Source: an uncultured Collinsella sp.
GTDB taxonomy: Bacteria > Actinomycetota > Coriobacteriia > Coriobacteriales > Coriobacteriaceae
NCBI GenBank assembly: GCA_900544865.1
Contig: UQXA01000001.1
Span: forward strand, 94,323 to 158,322
Length of the DNA stretch: 64,000 bases
Direction: 5' to 3'
Shown: positions 34,523-43,263 of the stretch, one piece after another
Layout of the letters: every line of letters starts with the position of its first letter
How positions within the stretch are numbered: the stretch's first letter is position 1
The notes under the pieces: generated by a model
The model's database searches: none
Seen by the model: only the letters and a program-made list of their open reading frames with translations
Told to the model about the DNA's origin: nothing
Translations under genes and position numbers: made by a program

Positions 34523-35697
34523 GCGGCACCCACGATCGAGAGCAGCGTCTGGGCAAACTCGTCCAGGTCGACAGGGTTCACACGGTCATCAAACGAGATA
34601 CGCAGAGCGCCCAATGCCTGCTCGCGACCAATGCCCATGGCGCTGAGAACATGGCTCGGGTCCATGCTGCCGCTCGAGCATGCCGAGCCTGCCGACACCT
34701 CAAAGCCGGTGGCGTCGAGCTTGATGATGAGCTCCTCGGAGTCCATGCCGTCAATGTAGATCGATACCATGCCGGGCAGACGGTCGGCTTGCGCGTAGTC
34801 GCCCATGGTGGCGTGAATGCGCGGATGGGCCGTAAGCGTGGCGTAGAGCTTGTCGGATAAGGCCTGCAGCGTTGTACGCTCCTGGGCCACGCGGGGCGCC
34901 AACGTGCGGGCGGCAGCGGCAAAAGCCAGCTGTGTACGCAGGTCCTGCGTGCCGGCACGACGACCGGCCTCCTGTCCGCCGCCAAAGATGCGGGGTCGCA
35001 GTGGGGTGCGGGTCTTAACGTAGAGCGCGCCAGATGCCACAGGACCGCCGATCTTGTGCGCGGCAACGGTCATAGCATCGACGCCCAGCTCGGTGACATC
35101 GAGCGGAATATGCAAGTAGCCTTGGATGGCATCGGTATGAAACAGGGCGCCGGCAGCATGTGCGGCGGCGGCCAGCTCGCGGATGGGCTGCACCACGCCG
35201 GTCTCGTTGCTGGCAACCATGATGCTCACGAGCGCCACGTCGTCGCCTAGTAGCTCGACAAGCGTGGCAGGCTCAATGTAGCCCATGCGGCAGGGCTGCA
35301 CCAGGTCGACGCTAAAGCCTGCGGCACGCAGCAGCGGCAGGTTGTCCAGAATCGAATCGTGCTCGATGGCAGATACGATCACGCGGTTACGCTTACGGTC
35401 GCGCTGACGTGCACCCTCGGCAAGACCGAGTAGCGCCAGCTGGTTGGCTTCGGTGCCGCCGTTGGTCAGAACAATCTCAGACGGGCGAACGCGCGCGCCA
35501 AAGCTTCGGGCGATCTCGCGACGTGCAACCTCCAGACGCGCGGCAGCCTTGCGGCCGAGCGAGTGCAGCGAGTTGGGGTTGACGCCGGCAAGCTCGCTGT
35601 CGTCGTACTCGCGCTGCGCAAGGAGCGCCTCGGCGCGCATGGGCGTCGAGGCGGCATAGTCAAGATTCACGGGTATGCGGTTTTGACCTGCGGTCAT
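34519..35697 (-). CDS. Cysteine desulfurase (NifS/IscS family)
   Basis: A 392-aa PLP enzyme delivering sulfur from cysteine for Fe-S clusters or tRNA thiolation. The N-terminal NLDYAASTP, TNGGTEANQLAL, the PLP lysine in VAAHKIGGPVASGALY, and the catalytic cysteine in SAGSACSSGS are present. The SSGS loop is of the IscS/NifS group. No scaffold gene iscU is adjacent, so the acceptor is open. The ribosome binding site is weak. Confidence 0.9.
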   Translation of the reverse strand: MTAGQNRIPVNLDYAASTPMRAEALLAQREYDDSELAGVNPNSLHSLGRKAAARLEVARREIARSFGARVRPSEIVLTNGGTEANQLALLGLAEGARQRDRKRNRVIVSAIEHDSILDNLPLLRAAGFSVDLVQPCRMGYIEPATLVELLGDDVALVSIMVASNETGVVQPIRELAAAAHAAGALFHTDAIQGYLHIPLDVTELGVDAMTVAAHKIGGPVASGALYVKTRTPLRPRIFGGGQEAGRRAGTQDLRTQLAFAAAARTLAPRVAQERTTLQALSDKLYATLTAHPRIHATMGDYAQADRLPGMVSIYIDGMDSEELIIKLDATGFEVSAGSACSSGSMDPSHVLSAMGIGREQALGALRISFDDRVNPVDLDEFAQTLLSIVGAA

Positions 35698-35703
35698 AAG
35701 GGT

Positions 35704-36375
35704 TTATGCCTCCTGTGCGGCCTCGTTGCCCAGCTTCTGCAGCAGCGCAACCTCGGCAGCGGGATCTTCGGACTTAAATACGGCGGAGCCGGCCACCAGA
35801 ACATCGGCACCGGCCTTAACGACCTCGGCGATGTTTTTGGAAGAGATGCCGCCGTCGACCTCGATCATGGGCGACACGCCGTGGCGCTCACACATGGCCT
35901 TGAGCTCGTGCAGTTTGGCGATGGTGCCGGGGATAAAGCTCTGGCCGCCAAAGCCGGGGTTCACGCTCATGAGCAGCACCATGTCAACAATGTCGATGAT
36001 GCTATCGAGCACGCAGACGGGCGTGGCGGGGTTGAGCACCACACCGGCCTTGACGCCGCGCTGCTGCAGATGCGAGAGCGTGCGGTGCAGGTGCGTGGAG
36101 GCCTCGTAGTGCACAGTGATCATGTCGGCACCGGCGTCGGCGTACCAATCGACCGTCTCGTCGGGGTTCGACACCATCAGGTGCGCGTCGACCGGCACAT
36201 CGGTGGAGCGCTTGACGGCCTTAAGGATGTCAACGCCAAAGGTGAGGTTGCCGGTAAAGTGACCGTCCATAACGTCGAAGTGCACAAAGTCGGCGCCGGC
36301 GATTTTGTCGAGCTCGCCCTTGAGGTTGGCCATGTCGGCCGAAAGGACGGACGGAGCGATTTTGATGGAACCCAT
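35704..36375 (-). CDS. rpe: Ribulose-phosphate 3-epimerase
   Basis: A 223-aa TIM-barrel enzyme interconverting ribulose-5-P and xylulose-5-P in the pentose phosphate pathway. APSVLSADMANL, HFDVMDGHFTGNLTFG, VNPGFGGQSFI, and EVDGGISSKNI contain the metal and catalytic residues. Full length, with AAAGG ahead of the ATG. It sits between gpsA and the cysteine desulfurase. Confidence 0.96.
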   Translation of the reverse strand: MGSIKIAPSVLSADMANLKGELDKIAGADFVHFDVMDGHFTGNLTFGVDILKAVKRSTDVPVDAHLMVSNPDETVDWYADAGADMITVHYEASTHLHRTLSHLQQRGVKAGVVLNPATPVCVLDSIIDIVDMVLLMSVNPGFGGQSFIPGTIAKLHELKAMCERHGVSPMIEVDGGISSKNIAEVVKAGADVLVAGSAVFKSEDPAAEVALLQKLGNEAAQEA

Positions 36376-36393
36376 GGTAGAAGCCTTTCTGCG

Positions 36394-37401
36394 CTAGTCG
36401 GTGAGTCCGTAGAACTCTTGAGAAGGGACGCGTTCGGTAAGAATCTCGAGCGCCCTATCCAAAGTAACACCGTTGTAGAGCGTTTGCTCCACGGCAAAGG
36501 TGAGCGGAATGTCTACGCCCAGTGAACGGGCAAGCTCGCTCACGCTGCGGGCCGCGACGGCGCCCTCGACCACCATATGCGTGCGCTCCTGATACTCGTC
36601 GAGCGACACGCCGTGGGCAAACTCGTAGCCAAAGGTGCGGTTGCGTGAATGCTCCGAGGTGCAGGTGGCAATGAGGTCACCCATGCCGGCAAGTCCCATG
36701 CAGGTCATAGCTTGACCGCCGCGGGCATGCACCAGACGGCTAATCTCGGCCAGGCCGCGCGTCATGATGAGGGCGAGCGTGTTGTCGCCGGCACCGGTGC
36801 CGGCGGAGATGCCGCACACGATGGCGATAACGTTTTTCATGGCGCCGCAGACCTCGACACCGGTCATGTCCTGCGACAGGTAGATGCGGAAGGCCGTGGA
36901 TAGGAGCAGGTTCTTAAAGGTCTCCCCTACCTGCGCGTCTTTGCTGGCGATGACGGCGGCAGAAAGTCCGCCGCGGCAGATCTCTTCGGCATGGTTGGGG
37001 CCCGAAAGCGCCGCGACACGTGCCTCGTTGCCGATCTCACTGGCGATGACCTCGCTCATGAGCAGGCCAGACTCGGGCTCAATACCCTTGGTGAGGCAGA
37101 GCACCGGGGTATCGGCGGCGATAAAGGGCGCTGCCCGATGGCACACGTCGCGCAAGTGCGTGGAGGGCACGGCAAAGATGATCGCATCGGCACCGTCGAG
37201 CGCCTGGGCGAGTTCGGTCGTTGCTACCACGTTGTTCGGCAGCTCGTAGCCCACAAGGTAGCGGGGGTTGCGGTGCTCACCGTTAATGCCGGCGGCCGTC
37301 TGCTCGCTATGGGCCCACATGGTCACGCGCACGGCTCGCGCGGCGGCAAGGCCGGCGACGGCGGTTCCCCACGAGCCAGAGCCAATCAGCGCAACATTCA
37401 T
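36394..37401 (-). CDS. gpsA: NAD(P)+-dependent glycerol-3-phosphate dehydrogenase
   Basis: A 335-aa enzyme supplying sn-glycerol-3-phosphate for phospholipids. It has the Rossmann motif IGSGSWGTAVAG, LTKGIEPES, SGPNHAEE, and the C-terminal domain with GNRTFG-like SRNRTFGYEFAHG. With plsY immediately upstream it makes and then acylates G3P; plsC lies further along the same strand. GGAGAG precedes the ATG. Confidence 0.96.
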   Translation of the reverse strand: MNVALIGSGSWGTAVAGLAAARAVRVTMWAHSEQTAAGINGEHRNPRYLVGYELPNNVVATTELAQALDGADAIIFAVPSTHLRDVCHRAAPFIAADTPVLCLTKGIEPESGLLMSEVIASEIGNEARVAALSGPNHAEEICRGGLSAAVIASKDAQVGETFKNLLLSTAFRIYLSQDMTGVEVCGAMKNVIAIVCGISAGTGAGDNTLALIMTRGLAEISRLVHARGGQAMTCMGLAGMGDLIATCTSEHSRNRTFGYEFAHGVSLDEYQERTHMVVEGAVAARSVSELARSLGVDIPLTFAVEQTLYNGVTLDRALEILTERVPSQEFYGLTD

Positions 37402-37410
37402 GACTCTCTC

Positions 37411-38094
37411 CTACTTATCGTCGGGCTCGGTGACGCGCTTGGTAAACGAGAGCTTGGACTCCTTACCTGTCATGAGCTTTTTGATGTTCGCACGATGGGC
37501 CCACACCACAGTAATGCCGATCAGCGCCATGCAAAACTTAAGTCCGAGGCTGCTGTACGGAAAGACCGCGCAGGCAGCGATGGGAAGACCGATGGCCGCG
37601 GCAAGCGAGCCCACCGACACAAACTTGGTGATGGCGACGGCCACGATAAACATGCCCAGCAGCGAAAGTCCGATGGGCCAGTACCAGGCGAGGATGACGC
37701 CCAGACCAACTGCGATGCCCTTGCCGCCATGGAAGTTGAGGTAGGGCGAGAAGATATGGCCCCACACGGCTGCCAGGCAGATGACGCCGAGCATCCAGTC
37801 GCCGGTGGCACCGGGGGCCATAATGCTCACGGGGAAGCCATAGCCCAAGTCGGCAATGAGCGGACGCGCGATAAGGACGCAGATGGCGCCCTTAAGGCAG
37901 TCTAGCAGCAGCGTGAGCGCGGCCACTTTGGGGCCGGCCACGCGCAGGGCGTTGGTGGTGCCGATGTTGCCGGAGCCCGCCTTACGAATGTCCGTGTGGT
38001 TGAACACGCGGCCCAGGATCAGACCAAACGGAATCGCCCCGATAAAGAACGAGACCACGGCGCAGATGGCGGTCAGAAGAATCGGATTATGCAT
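37411..38094 (-). CDS. plsY: Acyl-phosphate:glycerol-3-phosphate acyltransferase PlsY
   Basis: A 227-aa polytopic membrane enzyme making lysophosphatidic acid from acyl-phosphate. Family motifs are FFIGAIPFGLILGR, GSGNIGTTNALR and FHGGKGIAVGLG. The start at 38094 follows GAAGGAG and overlaps the end of der by eight bases. The C-terminus is longer and more basic than in the shortest PlsY proteins. Confidence 0.95.
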   Translation of the reverse strand: MHNPILLTAICAVVSFFIGAIPFGLILGRVFNHTDIRKAGSGNIGTTNALRVAGPKVAALTLLLDCLKGAICVLIARPLIADLGYGFPVSIMAPGATGDWMLGVICLAAVWGHIFSPYLNFHGGKGIAVGLGVILAWYWPIGLSLLGMFIVAVAITKFVSVGSLAAAIGLPIAACAVFPYSSLGLKFCMALIGITVVWAHRANIKKLMTGKESKLSFTKRVTEPDDK

Positions 38095-39421
38095 CCTTTT
38101 GCTCCTTCTTCCTAAAGAAGAGTCGAATGGGCGTGCCGGCAAAGTCGAAGGTCGAGCGCATGCGGTTCTCCACGTAGCGCTGGTAGGTGTCGTTGACCAG
38201 GTCGCTGTGGTTGACGAAGAACGTGAACGTCGGCGGGTTGACGCCCGTCTGGGTCACGTAGTGCATGCGCAGGCGGCGCTTGCCGTCCACCACGGTATGA
38301 CCGAACTCGCGCAGGTCGGTGAGGAACGTGTTGAGGCGCGAGGTGCTAATCTTCTGCGAGCGCGTCTTTTCGGCGGCGTCGACCATCGCCCAGATCTTCT
38401 CGACGCTGCGGCCGGTCAGGGCAGAGATGCGCAGGTACTGGGCCCAGGGAGCCATGACGCCCAGACGGCGGTCGATGGTCTCCATGCAGGCCTCGCGCTT
38501 ACGGTCGTCGTCGAGCAGATCCCACTTGTTGAGCAGCACTACGATGGCGCAGCCGCGCTCGATGGCCAAGCCCATGACCTTCTGGTCCTGCTCGGTAACG
38601 CCCACGGAGGCGTCGACGACGAGCAGCGCCACGTCGGCGCGGTCGATGGCGCGCAGGCCGCGGACCATCGAGTAGTACTCGATGTTTTCGTACACGGTGC
38701 TCTTCTTGCGAATGCCCGCAGTGTCGACCATGCGGTAGTGCTTGCCGTTTCGCTCGACGACCGTGTCGATGGCGTCGCGCGTGGTGCCGGCAATGTTGGA
38801 CACGATGGAGCGGTCGGCGCCCAGGATGCGGTTGAACAGCGACGACTTCCCGGCATTGGGGCGGCCGATGATGGCCACGTTCAGCGCATCGGGGAACTCA
38901 TCGGCGACCTCGTCCTCTTCCTCGGGAAGCAGGGCCACGATGTCGTCGAGCAGGTCGCCCGTGCCGTGGCCGTGCAGGGCCGAGAGCGGCGTGGGCTCGC
39001 CGATACCGAGCGAATAGAACTCCCAGATGCTGTCGTTCTCTCGATCGGGGTTGTCGAGCTTGTTCACCAGCAGAAAGACCGGCTTGTCGCAGCGCTTGAG
39101 CATGCGAGCGACCGACTCGTCCTCCTCGGTGACGCCGGTGCGGCCGTCGACCACAAACAGGATGACGGCGGCTTCCTCGGCGGCGGCGAGGGCCTGGTCG
39201 CGAATGGAAGTGGCGAAGGCGTCATCGCTCTTGAGCGGTTCGATGCCGCCCGTGTCGACGATGGTGAACTCGCGGCCGTTCCAATCGGCCGTGTGATACG
39301 AGCGGTCGCGCGTGACGCCGCGGGACTCATGGACGATGGCGTCCGAGGTCTGGGCCAGGCGGTTAACGAGCGTGGACTTGCCCACGTTGGGGCGTCCGAC
39401 GACGGCGACGATAGGTTTCAT
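38087..39421 (-). CDS. der: Ribosome-biogenesis GTPase Der (EngA)
   Basis: A 444-aa protein with two tandem G domains (GRPNVGKSTLVNRL near residue 9 and GRPNAGKSSLFNRI near 190) and a C-terminal KH-like domain, the unique layout of Der, needed for 50S assembly. The start at 39421 is set by AAAGGAG. The DUF512 gene lies 10 bases upstream and plsY overlaps downstream. Confidence 0.96.
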   Translation of the reverse strand: MKPIVAVVGRPNVGKSTLVNRLAQTSDAIVHESRGVTRDRSYHTADWNGREFTIVDTGGIEPLKSDDAFATSIRDQALAAAEEAAVILFVVDGRTGVTEEDESVARMLKRCDKPVFLLVNKLDNPDRENDSIWEFYSLGIGEPTPLSALHGHGTGDLLDDIVALLPEEEDEVADEFPDALNVAIIGRPNAGKSSLFNRILGADRSIVSNIAGTTRDAIDTVVERNGKHYRMVDTAGIRKKSTVYENIEYYSMVRGLRAIDRADVALLVVDASVGVTEQDQKVMGLAIERGCAIVVLLNKWDLLDDDRKREACMETIDRRLGVMAPWAQYLRISALTGRSVEKIWAMVDAAEKTRSQKISTSRLNTFLTDLREFGHTVVDGKRRLRMHYVTQTGVNPPTFTFFVNHSDLVNDTYQRYVENRMRSTFDFAGTPIRLFFRKKEQKDA

Positions 39422-39431
39422 CTGCACTCCT

Positions 39432-40874
39432 TTAATGGGTAGGGTCAGTGGAAGTGTTAGAGTCGGCAGGCATAATGCCAAGGATGTGCTCCAGGGTATC
39501 GAGCATCTCATGCGGCATGGTCGACACCACATGAACCTCGGCGCCGCGACTGGTAAGGCTTGCGAGTAAATCGTCACGATGATACTCGTCAAGCGTCATG
39601 CCGTCAGCGTTGAACATGAGCTTAGGCACAAAGAGCATAACCCCCGAGAGGTCCTGCGGCAGCTGTTCCAGAATGTCGCAGGCGACGATGAGGCCGGTCA
39701 CGTCCACGTTGCCGCCAAAGTAGCGATTCTTGATGGCCGTGACGGTGCCGGCGAGCCCCTGCGGCGATTCCACGAAACGTGCCACGGTGTCGCGTGCGCT
39801 GGCGCCCGAGAGGCACAGCAGGTGCTGGCTGCGAGCGGCGATGGCCTCGCGGACGCGGGCCAGTCGCTCGGCATCGGCGGCAAGCACATCGTCCGTCTCG
39901 TCTAGGTATGAGCGGATCATGCCGATACCGTCGTAGTACTGCGGATAGCCGTCGTAAAAGTCCGCCTCGGGCGGATCGATGCCGGCGTCCAGGTAGAACT
40001 CGTCGCTCATCTGGAAGGTGTGGCGGCCAAAACGCTCGAAGGCGCGGTCCTGGTAGGGACGGATCATGGCAATGGTCTCGCGCGCCAGTTCGGGCTTGTC
40101 GCTGTATGACCAGCTAAAGCGGTTCTGATGCTTGGTAAAACCGAGCGGCACAATGCCCAGGCTTGTGATTTGCTCGTGCTCCTCGCAAAAGCGCAGGGTC
40201 TTTTCCAGCTCCTCGCCGTCGTTCATGCCGGGGCACAACACGATCTGCGCGTGAATCTCGATGCCGGCGGCCATGATGGCCTCGAGTACGTCCATGCCGC
40301 GCTGGGCGTTGCGGCCCATCATACGACGGCGGACGTCGGGGCTCACGGCATGGACCGATACGTTCATGGGGCTCATGTTGCGTTGGATGACGTTTTGCAC
40401 GTCCTCGTCGGTGAGGTTCGTGAGCGTGACGAAGTTGCCCTGTAAAAAGCTCAGGCGGTAGTCGTCGTCGCGAATATAGAGCGTGGAGCGGCCGCCCTTG
40501 GGCAACATGGTCATAAAGCAGAACACGCAGGCGTTTACGCAGGTACGCATGCCGTCGAAGATGGGGCCATCGAACTCCAAACCCCAGTCCTCGCCCGGGA
40601 AGCGGTCGAGCTCGACGGGGGTGACGGTGCCGTCGCGCGGGTCGAATACCTCCAAATCAACGGTGTCGTCGTCGGCCTCCCAAAGCCATACGATCATGTC
40701 GGTGAGCGCCTCACCGTTGACCGTGAGCACGCGCATGCCCGGCTCGATACCCACATCCCATGCGGGCGATTCGGGACGCACATTCTTAACGAGCGCGCCC
40801 TCACCCGGCTCGGGGTCGCGGCTGCGCCCGTAATCGGCCACCTCGGCGGCGTATGCGGGTACGGTCTGGTCCAT
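39432..40874 (-). CDS. DUF512 radical SAM protein with PDZ domain
   Basis: A 480-aa protein. It has an N-terminal PDZ-like domain (VKNVRPESPAWDVGIEPGMRVLTVNGE), a radical SAM cluster motif C-x3-C-x2-C in CVNACVFCFMTMLP near residue 100, and a C-terminal DUF512 domain. It belongs to the family usually encoded beside der in Firmicutes and Coriobacteriia; no reaction is established. The start at 40874 follows AAGGAG located within the end of ispH. Confidence 0.85.
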   Translation of the reverse strand: MDQTVPAYAAEVADYGRSRDPEPGEGALVKNVRPESPAWDVGIEPGMRVLTVNGEALTDMIVWLWEADDDTVDLEVFDPRDGTVTPVELDRFPGEDWGLEFDGPIFDGMRTCVNACVFCFMTMLPKGGRSTLYIRDDDYRLSFLQGNFVTLTNLTDEDVQNVIQRNMSPMNVSVHAVSPDVRRRMMGRNAQRGMDVLEAIMAAGIEIHAQIVLCPGMNDGEELEKTLRFCEEHEQITSLGIVPLGFTKHQNRFSWSYSDKPELARETIAMIRPYQDRAFERFGRHTFQMSDEFYLDAGIDPPEADFYDGYPQYYDGIGMIRSYLDETDDVLAADAERLARVREAIAARSQHLLCLSGASARDTVARFVESPQGLAGTVTAIKNRYFGGNVDVTGLIVACDILEQLPQDLSGVMLFVPKLMFNADGMTLDEYHRDDLLASLTSRGAEVHVVSTMPHEMLDTLEHILGIMPADSNTSTDPTH

Positions 40875-40876
40875 GG

Positions 40877-41776
40877 TTAGCGGCAAAGCTCCTTGATGCG
40901 CGCGACGGCGCGTTCGATGTGTTCTTGTGGGGTGGAGGCTCCAGCGGTGATGCCGATGTGGCGCGCCTCGGCAAACCAAGCGGCCTGGAGCTCGGAAGCT
41001 TCCTCGATGTGATACGTGCGCTCGCAGGCGTCTGCGCAAATTTGCGCCAGGCGGCGGGTGTTGCCCGAGTTCTTGCCACCCACGACGACCATGCAGTCGC
41101 AGCGGTTGGCAAGTGTGGCTGCTGCCTGTTGACGCTCACTCGTGGCGGCGCAGATGGTGTTGATCACACGCAACTCCTGCACGCGCGGGGTGATAGCGGC
41201 CACGACTTCGGCGAGGTTCTGCGCGGTCTGAGTGGTCTGCACAACGAGGCCCACCTTGCCCTTGAGCGACAGGGCATCGGCGTCGGCGGCACAGCTCACG
41301 ACCTGCGCATCATTGCCGGCGTGGCCCAGAATGCCCTCGACCTCGGGGTGGCCTGGCTCGCCCACGACCACCACGTGGTAGCCCTCGCGCACCAGGCGCT
41401 CGGCTGCCACGTGGACCTTCTTCACGTAGGGGCAGGTGGCGTCGACCACGGTAAGGTCGCGCTTGCGGGCAGCATCGATTACCTGCGGCACCACGCCGTG
41501 GGCGCGGATGATCACGGTGCCGGTTGCGGCGTCGTCCAAGGTGTCGGCCAGACCGACGCCTGCCTCAGCAAGCTCGCGCACCACGATGGGGTTATGGATG
41601 AGCGGCCCCAAGGTGTGAACTTGAGTGCACTCCTCTGCCTGCGGCGCAGCGGCCAGCGCCATATCGAGCGCACGCTGTACGCCGTAGCAAGTGCCGGCGT
41701 GGGCGGCGATCTCGATGGTAGGCGCGGTTGCCTGGCCGGACACAGTCGCGGTGGTGTTCGTCACGTTCTCGCTCAT
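40877..41776 (-). CDS. ispH: 4-hydroxy-3-methylbut-2-enyl diphosphate reductase
   Basis: A 299-aa 4Fe-4S enzyme, last step of the MEP isoprenoid pathway. Conserved Cys residues appear in AGTCYGVQRAL, DATCPYVKKVH and NTICAATSERQ; His in HPE and RAHGV are also present. The ATG at 41776 comes directly after the plsC stop codon. The MEP pathway supplies the dimethylallyl group used by MiaA in this same window. Confidence 0.95.
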   Translation of the reverse strand: MSENVTNTTATVSGQATAPTIEIAAHAGTCYGVQRALDMALAAAPQAEECTQVHTLGPLIHNPIVVRELAEAGVGLADTLDDAATGTVIIRAHGVVPQVIDAARKRDLTVVDATCPYVKKVHVAAERLVREGYHVVVVGEPGHPEVEGILGHAGNDAQVVSCAADADALSLKGKVGLVVQTTQTAQNLAEVVAAITPRVQELRVINTICAATSERQQAAATLANRCDCMVVVGGKNSGNTRRLAQICADACERTYHIEEASELQAAWFAEARHIGITAGASTPQEHIERAVARIKELCR

Positions 41777-41778
41777 GG

Positions 41779-42507
41779 CTAGAACCTGCCCGGATGCTCG
41801 GCGCACAGCTCGTCTCGCATGGCGTAGACGCGGTTCATGGCCTCGGACTCAAACCATTCCAGGCGCTCCGTGCGCTTAAGCCCAGCCGGTGCGTCGGAAA
41901 GCGAGACGGCCTTGCCGGCGCGGATCCAGCACTTCTTGGGACGCATGATCTTTTTGCCCGAGGGCGTGATGTCGGACCAGCCGCAGATGGCGAGCGGGTT
42001 AACGGGCGCCTTGCCCATCTGAGCGATGAGCGCAAAACCGCCGTGGACCTCGGGCTTGATCTCGCGCGAGCGGATGCGCGTGCCCTCGGGGAAGATCAGA
42101 ACGTCCTCGCCGCGCTGCAGCGCATGCTGGGCGGCGCGCAGGCACTTCATATCGGCAGTACCACGCTCCACGGGGATGCCGCCTACGCGGCTAAAGGCCC
42201 AGCGCACAATCTTGCTCTTGGCGAACTCGGACTTAAAGATGGGACGAATGCGGCGGCCCCCAAAGAACAGCGCCGTCTCCACGGCCAAGAGCTCGGCCAT
42301 CGAGGTGTGGTTGCAGATGACCACGCTGCCGCGGCCTTCCTGGCGCTCAAACAGCAGATCGGCGTCCTCGACCTTCCAGCGCCACATGAGCTTGGAGAAA
42401 GCCCAAAGGATGGCCATGACCACGAAGACGGTGCCGCGGATGAGCGCGGGAAACTCGGCATACGGGGCGTTGTAATAGTCCTCGGGCGTCTGCTTAAACA
42501 GGCGCAT
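41779..42507 (-). CDS. plsC: 1-acyl-sn-glycerol-3-phosphate acyltransferase (PlsC), HX4E variant
   Basis: A 242-aa membrane-associated acyltransferase converting lysophosphatidate to phosphatidate. An N-terminal hydrophobic helix (about 24-42), the motif NHTSMAELLAVE and FPEGTRIRS (139-147) are visible. The usual HX4D catalytic motif reads H67-X4-E72 here, confirmed at the DNA level. Glu could still act in the charge relay, but this is unusual. A consensus AAAGGAGG precedes the ATG; cmk lies directly upstream. Confidence 0.88.
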   Translation of the reverse strand: MRLFKQTPEDYYNAPYAEFPALIRGTVFVVMAILWAFSKLMWRWKVEDADLLFERQEGRGSVVICNHTSMAELLAVETALFFGGRRIRPIFKSEFAKSKIVRWAFSRVGGIPVERGTADMKCLRAAQHALQRGEDVLIFPEGTRIRSREIKPEVHGGFALIAQMGKAPVNPLAICGWSDITPSGKKIMRPKKCWIRAGKAVSLSDAPAGLKRTERLEWFESEAMNRVYAMRDELCAEHPGRF

Positions 42508-42510
42508 GGG

Positions 42511-43197
42511 CTACCTCCTTTGGTTGATGAGGTCCTCGATTATCGAGACGACCTCATCGATGGTGTGGGCGGTGGAGTCAACGTGCACGGCGTCCTCGGC
42601 GGGCACGAGTGGGGCGACCTCGCGGCTGCTGTCGAGCTTGTCGCGCTGCTTAAGGGCGTCGAGGGTCTCGTCGACCTCGGCCTCGAGCTGCTCGGACGTG
42701 AGCGGCTGGGCGTCGTTTTGGTGACGCTGCAGCACGCGGCGGCGGGCGCGCTCGCGCGGGTCGGCGGTCAGGAAGACCTTGACTTGCGCGTTAGGGAACA
42801 CGACGGTGCCGATGTCGCGACCCTCGGCCACGATATCGCGGTCCTCGGCGGCGCGGCGCTGATGGATGAGCATGGCGGCGCGCACGCCCGGATAGGCCGA
42901 GACCTTGGAGACGTTGGCGTCCACCTGTGGGGTGCGGATGGCGGCCGAAGCGTCCTGGCCGTCAATGGTCAGGCGCGTATCCTCGCCGGTGCCGTTGGTA
43001 AAGCGAATTTCGATCTGCTCGGCGAGGGCGTCGATTGCCGCCTCGTCGTCCAGATCGATGCCGCGGTCGAGCGCGGCGAAGGTGACGGCGCGATACATGG
43101 CGCCCGTGTCGAGCTTGTTAAAGCCCAGCTGGCGGGCGATCTCCTTGGCGATGGTGGACTTGCCGGAACCGGCGGGGCCGTCGATGGCGACGATCAT
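42511..43197 (-). CDS. cmk: Cytidylate kinase
   Basis: A 228-aa (d)CMP kinase with P-loop DGPAGSGKSTIAKEIA at the N-terminus, LDTGAMYRA, and GRDIGTVVFPNA. It provides CDP/dCDP. The family frequently stands beside plsC/ispH or rluB-type genes, as here. AAAGGAAG precedes the ATG. Confidence 0.96.
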   Translation of the reverse strand: MIVAIDGPAGSGKSTIAKEIARQLGFNKLDTGAMYRAVTFAALDRGIDLDDEAAIDALAEQIEIRFTNGTGEDTRLTIDGQDASAAIRTPQVDANVSKVSAYPGVRAAMLIHQRRAAEDRDIVAEGRDIGTVVFPNAQVKVFLTADPRERARRRVLQRHQNDAQPLTSEQLEAEVDETLDALKQRDKLDSSREVAPLVPAEDAVHVDSTAHTIDEVVSIIEDLINQRR

Positions 43198-43263
43198 GCA
43201 ATGCTTCCTTTCGATGATTGACGTGCTGGTATTGTTCGCGGGCGTTGGGGCGCGGCGGGTTGC

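Noticed and set aside
37856..39442. Long plus-strand frames opposite der, coaBC, M50/scpA, ABC-F and plsC/cmk (for example 45223-46923 and 46658-48340).
   Set aside because: Same cause: codon bias of the minus-strand core genes. No domain features in the translations.
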